64,000 nucleotides of DNA, taken from Aminipila terrae (GTDB lineage: Bacteria; Bacillota; Clostridia; Peptostreptococcales; Anaerovoracaceae). The notes beneath the pieces are model-generated. The model saw only the letters and a list, made by a program, of their open reading frames with translations, was not told the DNA's origin and made no database searches. The position numbers were made by a program, and so were the translations under genes. Shown here one piece after another: positions 1 through 7,954 of this stretch (the stretch's first letter is position 1; each line of letters begins with the position of its first letter). The DNA lies in assembly GCF_010120715.1 (NCBI RefSeq), contig NZ_CP047591.1:1550001-1614000 (forward strand). The letters are read 5' to 3'.

Positions 1-97
1 TGTTTTAGTTTTTATAATTTCTATTAAAACAATAATATTGACCTTTTGCAACCCTTTTTTCATATTTTTTGTTTTTTGTCACAAATTTATAAACGAT

Positions 98-217
98 TTA
101 GCTAGCTAACAGCATATCTTTTATCTTTCCAATTACGGCATTTGTAATCTGTGTAACTATAGCTTTGTTTCCACTTAATTCAGAATAAAATCCTGCCTTA
201 TCCATATCTCCATTCAT
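98..217 (-). CDS. Possible 39-residue small protein (weak)
   Basis: A short open frame, ATG to TAA, begins just downstream of the small membrane protein gene at 226-477 and encodes 39 residues starting MNGDMDKAGFY and ending KDMLLAS. I do not recognise it. The C-terminal half could form an amphipathic helix. No convincing ribosome binding site precedes the ATG, and the frame is not a continuation of the upstream gene, because a stop codon lies six codons before its ATG. Its place at the end of a lantibiotic-immunity locus is the only reason to mention it. It may be chance. Confidence 0.2.
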   Translation of the reverse strand: MNGDMDKAGFYSELSGNKAIVTQITNAVIGKIKDMLLAS

Positions 218-225
218 TGTGCTAT

Positions 226-477
226 CTATATATTAAAAAAAGTAATTATGCCTATAACTACTGATAAAAAAACCAGTATAGATTTTTCCTTATATTTGAG
301 AATTGTAATCATGGCAAGAACTAATGCTGACAAAGCTTGGACTATAATAATAAACCACATAATGGGGAAATTAAATGTGATTTTAAGCAATATAAAAATC
401 ACAACCGTAATACCAAGGCTTGCTGCCCATCGCCCCAGTTCGGTTTCAGGCCATAAAGTAAAATCCATAATTGTCAC
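226..477 (-). CDS. Small three-helix membrane protein, unknown function
   Basis: Encodes 83 residues. A short N-terminal stretch (TIMDFTLWPETELGRW) is followed by three hydrophobic segments at about 17-35, 38-57 and 66-82, with a basic loop KYKEK before the last one. A good ribosome site (GGAAGGTGA) lies just before the ATG. It is not recognised as a known family. It lies immediately after the histidine kinase of a bacteriocin-defence locus on the same strand, so an accessory immunity role is possible, but only by position. Confidence 0.5.
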   Translation of the reverse strand: MTIMDFTLWPETELGRWAASLGITVVIFILLKITFNFPIMWFIIIVQALSALVLAMITILKYKEKSILVFLSVVIGIITFFNI

Positions 478-561
478 CTTCCAATAAAGTTATTTTACTA
501 TTATATCCCATAAAAACCGTTCTCATTCTTTTCACTTTTGGGTCCCATATATCTGGCTTTT

Positions 562-1934
562 CTATTTTTTTAATCTATCAATAGGTATAGTAAGCCTTAC
601 AACTGCACCAGGTTGTCCTGATTTATTATACAATTCCAAGGTCCCCCCATTGCTTTTAGCAACCGAATCTGCTATATACAGGCCAAGGCCATAATGCTCT
701 TCGGCACGTTGTTTTTTTTCTGTATAAAATTGCTCTTTTGCATTTTTTAAAGCTTCTTCTGTAAATCCGGTTCCAAAATCCTCTATTTTCACGCAGAACT
801 CATCATCAGAACAACTAAAATATAAATTTATCTTACTGCCAGAAAAAGAATGCTCAATAGCATTTTTTACAATATTAAGAACTGCACGCAGAAGTAAATC
901 CTTATCAAATTTAATTACAACATTAAACTCCACTTTTTCATATAATAATATAATATTTTCTGCTTTGCACAGATTTTCACTTTCAGCAATAATCTTATTG
1001 ATAAATTCCTGCAAATTCATAGTTTCCGGCTTAGTAACTAAAACAGTATTGTTTTTAGTTACTTCAATAAGTAAATTAATATATCGTTCTATTTTATCTG
1101 AACTTTTATTTATACTATCTGCATGATGATAAATTTCTGATAAAACATTTTCCTCCTTTATCAATTCAGCATTCCCTTTAATTATTGTTAGGGGAGTTTT
1201 AATGTCATGTGCTAATGCTGCAATATGAAATTTCCGTTCTTGTTCTGCTTCCCACTGTTTTTTTAAAGACTGTGATAAAGCCGTTTTCATATGGTCAAGG
1301 GAGAATATAACATCATTAAATTCTTTAACCTTACTATATTTAATTTCAAAACTTAATTCCCTTTTCTGAATTTGTTCTACTTGTTCCAGTAATGGTCTTA
1401 GTTCCTTTTTTAATTTTTTTCCAAAAGATAAGGAAGATAAAATTAAAATAGTAATGAAAAATATAATAAAGGAAATGAGAATTATAGCTTCCAGGTTTGG
1501 AAAAAGCTTATGCCAAAAATGCGACGCAAAGTGTGCCTTTACATCATAATTAACAATACAGTATCCATTTTTTCGTTCAACACAAAAATATTGTTTTTCA
1601 GCTGACTTAGGATTTTTTAAATATATTACCGCATCTTTTTTTGATTCTTCATCTAAATTTCCACTCAAATATTTTTTATCATGATCAAATAATCCATAGG
1701 TACAGGTGAAGGGGATCAGCTTTTCATCAAAAGGTTCACTTTTTGACATAACCTCATAGTTCTGTTCCAGCATATGGGCAGAATAATCAGCTCGTAATAT
1801 AATACCACTATTTAAACCAATCCCAAACAAAATACATATGTAAAAATCAACATTAAAATGTAAATTCCGCATAATATAAGCTGTTTTAAAAAAAGCCAGA
1901 ATAGAGTATTTTGTTTATTTCTCTTTAATTCCAT
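562..1934 (-). CDS. Sensor histidine kinase of lantibiotic-type two-component system (apparent frameshift)
   Basis: Membrane histidine kinase. A first transmembrane helix (start MELKRNKQNTLFWLFL) leads to an extracytoplasmic domain of about 100 residues, a second helix, a HAMP-like linker, the HisKA box with the phospho-acceptor in LAHDIKTPLT, and a HATPase domain (N box NIVKNAIEHS, G boxes EDFGTGF and YGLGLYI). The true start is the ATG at 1934, which overlaps the response-regulator stop. That frame ends after 40 codons, and the kinase frame continues one base out. Adding one base near 1814-1824 (for example GGG to GGGG, 1822-1824) gives an intact 457-residue protein. The first 21 codons are therefore out of frame as printed. 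It probably senses cell-envelope peptides, as CprK/NsrK-type kinases do; this is inferred from the neighbouring transporter. Confidence 0.85.
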
Positions 1935-2584
1935 TTATACCCTATCCCCCAGACTGTCTCTATAGGATTTACACCTTTTTTGGAAAGCTTTGCCCTTATA
2001 TTCTTTATGTGTTCACGTATTGCACTACCATCACTTTCTGAATTAAACCCAAACACCCTTTCAAGTATCTGTTCAAGTGAAAAAACCTGCCCCTTATTTC
2101 TAATTAAAAACTCACAAATTTCATACTCACTTTTAGTCAGCCTGATTAAATTGTCATGAAGATAAACTTGTTTTTCTGATATATCAAATCGAAAGCCTTC
2201 TGACAAGATTCTCTGATGATACTCTCGGCATTCTCGCCTTATGTGTGCTTTCACCCTGGATCTTAACTCTGACAGACTAAAAGGTTTTTTTATGTAATCA
2301 TCTGCACCTGCTGCAAACCCTTCAATCAAATCAGTTTCCATAGTTCTGGCAGTTATAAAAATAATCGGGCAGTCTACGTTATTGCGAATATCTTTACAAA
2401 AAGTAAAACCATCTGCCTTTGGCATCATAACATCCAGTAAAATTAAATCATAGGTTAAGATATTTTTCATATCTATATCTTCAAGAGAATTTAAAGTATC
2501 AACTTTATGATTATCTTTTTTAAGGGAATTTCTTATTATCTCTAATATTTCATTATCATCATCAATTGCAAGTATATTAGCCAA
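1925..2584 (-). CDS. OmpR/PhoB-family response regulator
   Basis: 219 residues. The receiver domain (about 1-115) has the acidic pocket IDDD at 7-10, the phospho-acceptor Asp51 in LILLDVMMPK, and the conserved lysine in YIKKPF. A winged-helix DNA-binding domain follows (about 125-219), ending in the usual TVWGIGYKW motif. It lies between the ABC transporter genes and the kinase on the same strand, and its stop overlaps the kinase ATG. The likely target is its own transporter promoter, where two CCTTATA heptamers 11 bp apart occur at 4841-4858. Family assignment is secure; the target is inference. Confidence 0.93.
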   Translation of the reverse strand: MANILAIDDDNEILEIIRNSLKKDNHKVDTLNSLEDIDMKNILTYDLILLDVMMPKADGFTFCKDIRNNVDCPIIFITARTMETDLIEGFAAGADDYIKKPFSLSELRSRVKAHIRRECREYHQRILSEGFRFDISEKQVYLHDNLIRLTKSEYEICEFLIRNKGQVFSLEQILERVFGFNSESDGSAIREHIKNIRAKLSKKGVNPIETVWGIGYKWN

Positions 2585-2614
2585 TCTTCCGGCCCCTTTC
2601 TATGTTACTTATTG

Positions 2615-3376
2615 TTATTCTGACTTATATCTCTGCCCCTGCCAGTTTTTACTCCATATAACAAAGCATACCATAAAAACTACTGTCATTATAATCATAG
2701 TTAAAGATCCAGCTCTGTAATCAAGCATAACAGTGTTGAAAGCCTGTGGATTTGTTACTTTAAATAAATAATAGGCTGAAATCCTTATCCCCCATCCGAA
2801 AGGTATATACTGCCAGAACCCATCCGCTAACCCATAATATAGTAAACAGCTGAGCAAAGTTCCCATTATACCAAAGCCCAGAGATATTCCCTTTCCAAAA
2901 GCAAAACTTATCATATATTGTATAATGTATACTCCAAAATTTAAAGCAAAAACTAAAAGAGATAATTTTAAAAATAAAGTTATAGGATATGCTGTATATC
3001 CCATTAAATGAAATATAATCCCAAAACCAAAGACTGTAAAAATACTTGCACATAATCCTAAAACTGAAATTGCTATAAAATTTCCTATATGAGAAATAAT
3101 CTTTGAATAAGGTGCAGCCAGTATTCCATGATAATTGCCGGCATTTGCCTCCTGTTCATCTAACATGGATACAGCAATTGCAATCATCAATGGAAAAGCT
3201 ACAATTACTGCCTGAATAAATCCAAATATTTTATCATTCTCCCCCCATGGTGAATATGAAAAATATCCCCCAAACACACTGATTCCAAGAACTGGCACTA
3301 TTATATGCAGCCACAAAATTCTGGAATGTAATACTTTATAAAAGCTCGACTGAATACAATGAGTAAAATTATTCAT
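2615..3376 (-). CDS. Lantibiotic-immunity ABC transporter permease (MutG/ BcrC-type ABC-2)
   Basis: 253-residue integral membrane protein with about six hydrophobic segments, of the ABC-2 permease type seen in lantibiotic self-protection and bacitracin/nisin resistance exporters. Characteristic features are the N-terminal SSFYKVLHSRILWLHIIVP and the segment EQEANAGNYHGILAAPYS before the second helix. It is the second permease of the operon, six bases downstream of the other permease gene. It should act with that permease and the ATPase to remove peptide antibiotics from the membrane. The exact substrate cannot be read from sequence. Confidence 0.88.
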   Translation of the reverse strand: MNNFTHCIQSSFYKVLHSRILWLHIIVPVLGISVFGGYFSYSPWGENDKIFGFIQAVIVAFPLMIAIAVSMLDEQEANAGNYHGILAAPYSKIISHIGNFIAISVLGLCASIFTVFGFGIIFHLMGYTAYPITLFLKLSLLVFALNFGVYIIQYMISFAFGKGISLGFGIMGTLLSCLLYYGLADGFWQYIPFGWGIRISAYYLFKVTNPQAFNTVMLDYRAGSLTMIIMTVVFMVCFVIWSKNWQGQRYKSE

Positions 3377-3381
3377 ATTAC

Positions 3382-4104
3382 CTACACCTCCTGCTTTTCA
3401 AATATTTTAGTTGTAATAAAAGATACGGCAAAAAACAATATAACTGTGATGATTACCCCTGGTAAAATAACATCCGGATTCTCATAAATGCTGTTCTGCT
3501 CTACGGGTAAAGCATTTGGCATAACATGAATAACAGGGCACATAAGCCTTGCAGGGATGGAAAAAGGAATCCACCAGCAGCTCTTCACTGCAAAAACACA
3601 ACTAATTGCAATATTACATACCATACTTAAAAATACAGAGACAAATAAATTTGTTTTTTGGGAGACAATCATAAAAAACGGCACTTGCCATGCAAATGTA
3701 ATAAATATTAACACGCTGGCAAGTAAATTATTAGCAATACTAATTTTTTCAATAAAAACTATTCCACATATAGCCATTTCTATAAAAAATATTATACAGG
3801 CAAAAAACAGGTATAAAGTACCTGTAATTATTTTTGCATACCATAATTGTTTTTTGTCTGTTGCAACTCCAAATAGCCCATGATAATTGTATTTTACATC
3901 TTTCCTTACTATAGATGCTGAAATGAAAGCAAATGTAAAGGGTAAAAAAGTAATATACCAGCAATTATATGTAAAGGTCTGTGTATAGGACGATGGCATT
4001 AACAATAAAGATATTACTATTGCAGCCAAAGATGTAACCCATATAATTTTATTGTTAAATGTATATTTTTGTTTTAAGAATTCTGATTTTATATAGTTAA
4101 GCAT
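3382..4104 (-). CDS. Lantibiotic-immunity ABC transporter permease (MutE-type ABC-2)
   Basis: 240 residues from the ATG at 4104, chosen because GAAGGTG lies six bases upstream. A GTG nine bases earlier is possible but would lie within that ribosome site. About six transmembrane segments are visible, with the N-terminal LNYIKSEFLKQK entry helix typical of this ABC-2 group. The start overlaps the end of the ATPase gene by eight bases, indicating translational coupling. It pairs with the permease at 2615-3376. Confidence 0.88.
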   Translation of the reverse strand: MLNYIKSEFLKQKYTFNNKIIWVTSLAAIVISLLLMPSSYTQTFTYNCWYITFLPFTFAFISASIVRKDVKYNYHGLFGVATDKKQLWYAKIITGTLYLFFACIIFFIEMAICGIVFIEKISIANNLLASVLIFITFAWQVPFFMIVSQKTNLFVSVFLSMVCNIAISCVFAVKSCWWIPFSIPARLMCPVIHVMPNALPVEQNSIYENPDVILPGVIITVILFFAVSFITTKIFEKQEV

Positions 4105-4801
4105 AAAAATCACCTTCTTTTCTCACAATATCCATAAACAAACTTTCAAGATTTTCTGTCTTTGACAGCTCGTCCTGATACAAAAGCTTTCCATTCACTA
4201 TGATTCCGATGTGATCTGCTGTCTGCTCAATTTCTGATAGAATGTGGCTTGAAACAATAACAGAAATACCTTGTTCGGGAAAAGAATGTATTAAGTTTCT
4301 TAAATCATTTATTCCTATGGGATCAAGTCCGTTTGCAGGCTCATCTAAAATTAAGAGTTTAGGCTTATTCAGCAGAGCTATGGCAATGCCTAGCCGTTGT
4401 TTCATCCCCATAGAAAAATTTCCGGCCTTTTTCTTGCCTGTGTTTGTAAGATTTACGATTTTTAATACTTCATCAATGCGCTGGTCTGGTAAACCGTACA
4501 TTAAAGTCCTTACTTTCAAATTCTGCCTTGCAGTTAAATTCTCATAAAGTGGCGCAGATTCAATTAAAGACCCTATATATGCAAGATCTTTTCTTTCAAT
4601 AGGTTTTTCATTAAACAGGATTTCTCCAGATGTGGGCATAATCATTCCTGTTATCATTTTTAACAGAGTAGACTTTCCTGCACCATTTGGTCCAAGCAGA
4701 CCATAAATAGATTTTTCTTTCACTTTAAGTGATATTTTATTGTTTACTTTTTGATTCTTATACTTTTTACAAAGTTGTTTTGTTTCTAATATATTACTCA
4801 T
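4097..4801 (-). CDS. Lantibiotic-immunity ABC transporter ATPase (BcrA/MutF type)
   Basis: 234-residue ABC ATPase. Walker A is GPNGAGKST (37-45), the signature is FSMGMKQRLGIA and Walker B is KLLILDEPANGLDP, followed by the switch His in IVSSHIL. It belongs to the BcrA-like subgroup that protects against bacitracin and lantibiotics. It is the first gene of the transporter-regulator-kinase locus. The ATG abuts a run of six T, and the ribosome site GGAGG lies inside the 3' arm of a terminator-like hairpin (4808-4836), so the transcript start decides whether translation is possible (see findings). Confidence 0.92.
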   Translation of the reverse strand: MSNILETKQLCKKYKNQKVNNKISLKVKEKSIYGLLGPNGAGKSTLLKMITGMIMPTSGEILFNEKPIERKDLAYIGSLIESAPLYENLTARQNLKVRTLMYGLPDQRIDEVLKIVNLTNTGKKKAGNFSMGMKQRLGIAIALLNKPKLLILDEPANGLDPIGINDLRNLIHSFPEQGISVIVSSHILSEIEQTADHIGIIVNGKLLYQDELSKTENLESLFMDIVRKEGDFYA

Positions 4802-4858
4802 AAAAAAGCCTCCATACTTTTTTATAGTATGAAGGCTAAATATAAGGAATTTATAAGG
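4802..4858 (-). promoter_or_regulatory. Overlapping terminator, response-regulator box and promoter ahead of the immunity operon
   Basis: On the minus strand two direct repeats CCTTATA-AATT-CCTTATA (4858-4841) have the 11-bp spacing used by OmpR/PhoB-type regulators. Eleven bases further on is a possible -10, TACTAT (4829-4824), the spacing seen when such a box replaces the -35. The -10 overlaps the loop of a 10-bp hairpin (arms 4827-4836 and 4808-4817) followed by six T and the ATPase ATG. Transcripts from upstream would form the terminator, while transcripts starting at this promoter would begin within the 3' arm and leave GGAGG free. The repeats and hairpin are seen directly; the promoter function is inferred. 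Confidence 0.5.
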
Positions 4859-4898
4859 TATATAAAATTTTTTATTATTCCTGACACGAAGGTGTATT

Positions 4899-5768
4899 TT
4901 ACATAGGGGTTCTAAACCCTTTACCCAGTATATTACTTGAATTTGTTATAATCACAAAGGCATGTTCATCATTTTGTTTTATATAATCTCTAAGTTGTTT
5001 TGCCTGTGCACGATTAACCACAGACATAACTACAAATCTTTCTTTGTTATCATATGTACCAACACAATCATGTTTTGTAGCGCCTCTGCCTATACTATGA
5101 ATAAACTCGCTTACTTCATCTGGCTTATCTGTAATAATGGTAAAGCATTTAGAAATATTAATACCTTCCATGACATTATCTACAACAACAGCTTTTGACA
5201 AAAGCCCCAGCACTGAAAACAAACCTGTGGTTACTCCAAACATAATACCGCTGGTTACTGCAATGAGTGCATCCGTACAGAATAAAGCTTTTCCAATATC
5301 TAAAGCCGTGTATTTTTTTAAAATCATGGCTATGATATCCGTTCCTCCACTGCTGGCTGAATAGTTAAAAAGAATAGCTGAACCTACAGCAGGAAGAATG
5401 ACAGCAAAAACCAGTTCCATTAATGGTTGGTCGGTCATGGGCTTACTCAATGGAATTATATCTTCAAAGAACTTAACAAAGAACGAAAGTACCACAGAAC
5501 CATATAAAGTTCTTACTCCAAAGGAAGTCCCTAAAAATATAAAGCCTACAACCAGCAACAGCATATTTATTATTGCCATTAAAGTTGCCTTTGATATAGG
5601 CACTACTGCTGCCAGCAGGATAGATATACCACTGACACCACCTGTAGAAAAATTATTTGGCATTTTAAAAAAGTATACGCCAGTTGCCACTAAAAACAGT
5701 CCTAAAGTTATCATCGTATAGTCAATTAAGACTCTTTTCCAATTAATATCTTTTTTCAATATATCCAT
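4899..5768 (-). CDS. YitT family membrane protein (DUF161 + DUF2179)
   Basis: 289 residues. Five to six hydrophobic segments occupy residues 15-200 (DUF161/YitT membrane region, including the glycine-rich NNFSTGGVSGISIL and SASSGGTDIIAMIL). A soluble C-terminal DUF2179 domain follows (about 205-285, KCFTIITDKPDEVSEFI...GRGATKHDCVGTY). The biochemical role of the family is not settled. It starts three bases after the trpS stop codon and so is probably cotranscribed with it. The hairpin at 4808-4836 is the likely terminator of this operon. Confidence 0.9.
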   Translation of the reverse strand: MDILKKDINWKRVLIDYTMITLGLFLVATGVYFFKMPNNFSTGGVSGISILLAAVVPISKATLMAIINMLLLVVGFIFLGTSFGVRTLYGSVVLSFFVKFFEDIIPLSKPMTDQPLMELVFAVILPAVGSAILFNYSASSGGTDIIAMILKKYTALDIGKALFCTDALIAVTSGIMFGVTTGLFSVLGLLSKAVVVDNVMEGINISKCFTIITDKPDEVSEFIHSIGRGATKHDCVGTYDNKERFVVMSVVNRAQAKQLRDYIKQNDEHAFVIITNSSNILGKGFRTPM

Positions 5769-5770
5769 TT

Positions 5771-6757
5771 TTATTTACCAATTCCAAGGCCAAATCTGTC
5801 TTTTACTCTGGCCATAGTTTTTTCTGAAATAGCATTTGCTTTTTCTGCGCCATCTTTTAATATTCTGATTAACTCATCTGAATTTCTGATATCTTCAAAT
5901 CTTTCTCTTATTGGTTTTAGTGATTCAGAAGTTACTTGTACTAAGTCCTTCTTAAACTCACCATATCCGCAGCCATCATACTTTTTCTCAATTTCTTCTA
6001 CGGACATACCTGAAAATGAACTATAAATATTAATTAAATTACTTACTCCTGGCTTGTTGGCAATATCAAAACGGATAGTTCCTTCTGAATCTGTTGTAGA
6101 TTTCATAATGGACTTTTTGATTTTAGATTCATCATCAAGAAGTGAAATCCTGCTTAAAGGATTCTCCGCACTTTTACTCATTTTACTTGCAGGATCATCT
6201 AATGCCATTATTCTGGCACCTTCCTTCAGGAATCTTCCTTCAGGAATTACAAAGGTTTCCCCATATTTATTATTTACCCTGATTGCCAGATCCCTGCACA
6301 ACTCAATATGCTGTTTCTGGTCATTACCTACAGGAACAACATTGGAATCATACAATAAAATATCAGCTGCCATTAAAACTGGGTATGAAAATAAACCTGT
6401 AGGTGCTGATTCTTTCCCCTTGCTTTTGTCTTTAAACTGAGTCATTCTGGATAGTTCGCCTGTATATGAGCTGCAGGTTAAAACCCATGATAATTCAGCA
6501 TGTCCAGGAACATCAGACTGCACAAATACAGTAGCTTTTTTAGGATCAACCCCTATTGCCATATATAAAGCAGCCACATCAAGGGTATGTTTTCTAAGCT
6601 CCCTTGGATCCTGCGGCACTGTTATGGAATGCATGTCAACTATGCAATAAATGCAGTCATTTTCATTTTGAAGTTCAACAAACTGTCTTAATGCTCCCAA
6701 ATAGTTGCCTATGTGTATATTTCCTGTGGGCTGCACACCCGAAAAAACTCTTTTCAT
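5771..6757 (-). CDS. trpS: Tryptophan--tRNA ligase
   Basis: 328 residues, the normal size for bacterial TrpS. This class I synthetase charges tRNA-Trp with tryptophan. The HIGH-equivalent is GNIHIGNYLGA (about 13-23) and the KMSKS loop is ASKMSKSAEN (about 191-200). The ATG is preceded by CGGAGGAAATCAG. It follows the sigma-factor gene closely (14 bases), so it may belong to the same transcript as the anti-sigma/sigma pair. No T-box leader is visible in the short gap. Confidence 0.97.
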   Translation of the reverse strand: MKRVFSGVQPTGNIHIGNYLGALRQFVELQNENDCIYCIVDMHSITVPQDPRELRKHTLDVAALYMAIGVDPKKATVFVQSDVPGHAELSWVLTCSSYTGELSRMTQFKDKSKGKESAPTGLFSYPVLMAADILLYDSNVVPVGNDQKQHIELCRDLAIRVNNKYGETFVIPEGRFLKEGARIMALDDPASKMSKSAENPLSRISLLDDESKIKKSIMKSTTDSEGTIRFDIANKPGVSNLINIYSSFSGMSVEEIEKKYDGCGYGEFKKDLVQVTSESLKPIRERFEDIRNSDELIRILKDGAEKANAISEKTMARVKDRFGLGIGK

Positions 6758-6771
6758 CTGATTTCCTCCGT

Positions 6772-7494
6772 TTAACGATTCAGCTCCTCGTGAAATTTTT
6801 TTCTTATATTTTTTTCTGCCCTTGATATCGTCATCTGCGATACACCTAAAATCTCTGCTATTTCTGCCTGAGTTTTATTTTCTAAATATCGAAGTCTGAA
6901 AACTATTTTTTCTTTATCTTTTAAAGTTTTAAACACTGCTTTAATAACTTCAAAATCCTCAATACTACTGTACCCTTTTTCCTCTATGGACGCAAACTTG
7001 TCGAAAGTTACCATCTCTTCTGGGTCAGCAGCCTGATTTAATGAATATGTTGCATATGCCTTTCCACTTTCCACTGCCTCAATTATTTCTTCGTTAGATA
7101 AATTAAGATGTGCCGCCAGTTCATCCACTGTAGGCGTTCTGCCCAATTTTTCAGTAAGTTCTTCCTTTGCTGCCGGAATTTTCAGGCTTATCTCCTTTGT
7201 TCTCCGGGGAACCTTTACACTCCATTCCTTATCTCTGAAATACTTTTTGATTTCTCCAAGGATTGTAGGTGTGGCAAAACTGGAAAATTCGAAACCTCTA
7301 TCAGGATCAAAACGGTCAACTGCAGAAACAAGAGCCATTGCACCTACCTGATAAAGATCATCATAATCTACACCCTTATTCATATATTTTCTTATGAGAA
7401 TTTCCACCATATACAGATAAGCTTCCACTAATTGATTCCTTATATCAACACTTCTGCTTTGTCTGTACTGTAAAAATGCTTCTTGGTTCATCAT
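6772..7494 (-). CDS. SigB/SigF/SigG-family RNA polymerase sigma factor
   Basis: 240 residues. It has sigma-70 region 2 (DYDDLYQVGAMALVSAVDRFDP and FSSFATPTILGEIKKYFRD), region 3 (PRRTKEISLKIPAAKEEL...GRTPTVDELAAHL) and the region 4 helix-turn-helix (LENKTQAEIAEILGVSQMTISRAEKNIRKK). The layout is that of the stress/forespore sigma group controlled by RsbW/SpoIIAB proteins. Its ATG overlaps the stop of the upstream anti-sigma gene (ATGA), so the two are translationally coupled. I cannot tell SigB-like from SigF-like by reading alone. No spoIIAA or rsbV gene is next to it. Confidence 0.9.
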   Translation of the reverse strand: MMNQEAFLQYRQSRSVDIRNQLVEAYLYMVEILIRKYMNKGVDYDDLYQVGAMALVSAVDRFDPDRGFEFSSFATPTILGEIKKYFRDKEWSVKVPRRTKEISLKIPAAKEELTEKLGRTPTVDELAAHLNLSNEEIIEAVESGKAYATYSLNQAADPEEMVTFDKFASIEEKGYSSIEDFEVIKAVFKTLKDKEKIVFRLRYLENKTQAEIAEILGVSQMTISRAEKNIRKKFHEELNR

Positions 7495-7892
7495 TTATTC
7501 TTCACCATTACTATACTTTTCTGTTCATCATATACAGTTTTAATTTCTACTTGATCCATAAGTGTTTTAATAAGAACCATTGCTAAATCGCCATCCTGAG
7601 GACAATTCTTACATGGTCTGTATTCTTTTTTCAAATCTCTTCCGTTACCAACATCGGTAACAAAAATGACCATTTTATCTTCATGAAGTTCGCAGGTCAC
7701 CTCATACATGTTTGTCCATGAATTAAATCCATGACACGTAATAGCCTTGCATGCTTCATCTACAGCAAGCTTTATGTCATCCACAGCTTCCACGTCAAAA
7801 CCAGCATTACTTGCAAGCGCAGCAATACCCATCCTAACAACTTTAATATATTCCGGTTTTCCCGTAACTGTAAATTTAATACAATCTGCCAT
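7491..7892 (-). CDS. RsbW/SpoIIAB-like anti-sigma factor
   Basis: 133-residue GHKL/HATPase_c_2 protein of the RsbW type, expected to bind the sigma factor encoded immediately downstream. The start KFTVTGKPEYIKVVRMGIAAL and helix VDDIKLAVDEACKA are typical, and the G1 box is VTDVGNGRD. The N box reads E-A-C-K-A-I-T-C-H (46-54), where family members usually have E-A-C-T-N-A-V-N-H, so the Mg-binding Asn is Ala50. Kinase activity may therefore be lost while sigma binding remains. No anti-anti-sigma gene is adjacent; gyrA lies upstream. Confidence 0.88.
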   Translation of the reverse strand: MADCIKFTVTGKPEYIKVVRMGIAALASNAGFDVEAVDDIKLAVDEACKAITCHGFNSWTNMYEVTCELHEDKMVIFVTDVGNGRDLKKEYRPCKNCPQDGDLAMVLIKTLMDQVEIKTVYDEQKSIVMVKNK

Positions 7893-7922
7893 TTTTCTTA
7901 TTATCTCCTTGATATAGGAATT

Positions 7923-7948
7923 GGGAACCGCCGTTCACAGCGATTCCC
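7923..7948. other. 9-bp inverted repeat between gyrA and the anti-sigma gene
   Basis: GGGAACCGC and GCGATTCCC flank an 8-base loop. On the minus transcript the arms pair over nine positions with one G-U. No T-run follows, so it is not a classical terminator. It may slow or stabilise the transcript between gyrA and the rsbW-sigma pair. Confidence 0.4.
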
Positions 7949-7954
7949 TTATCA

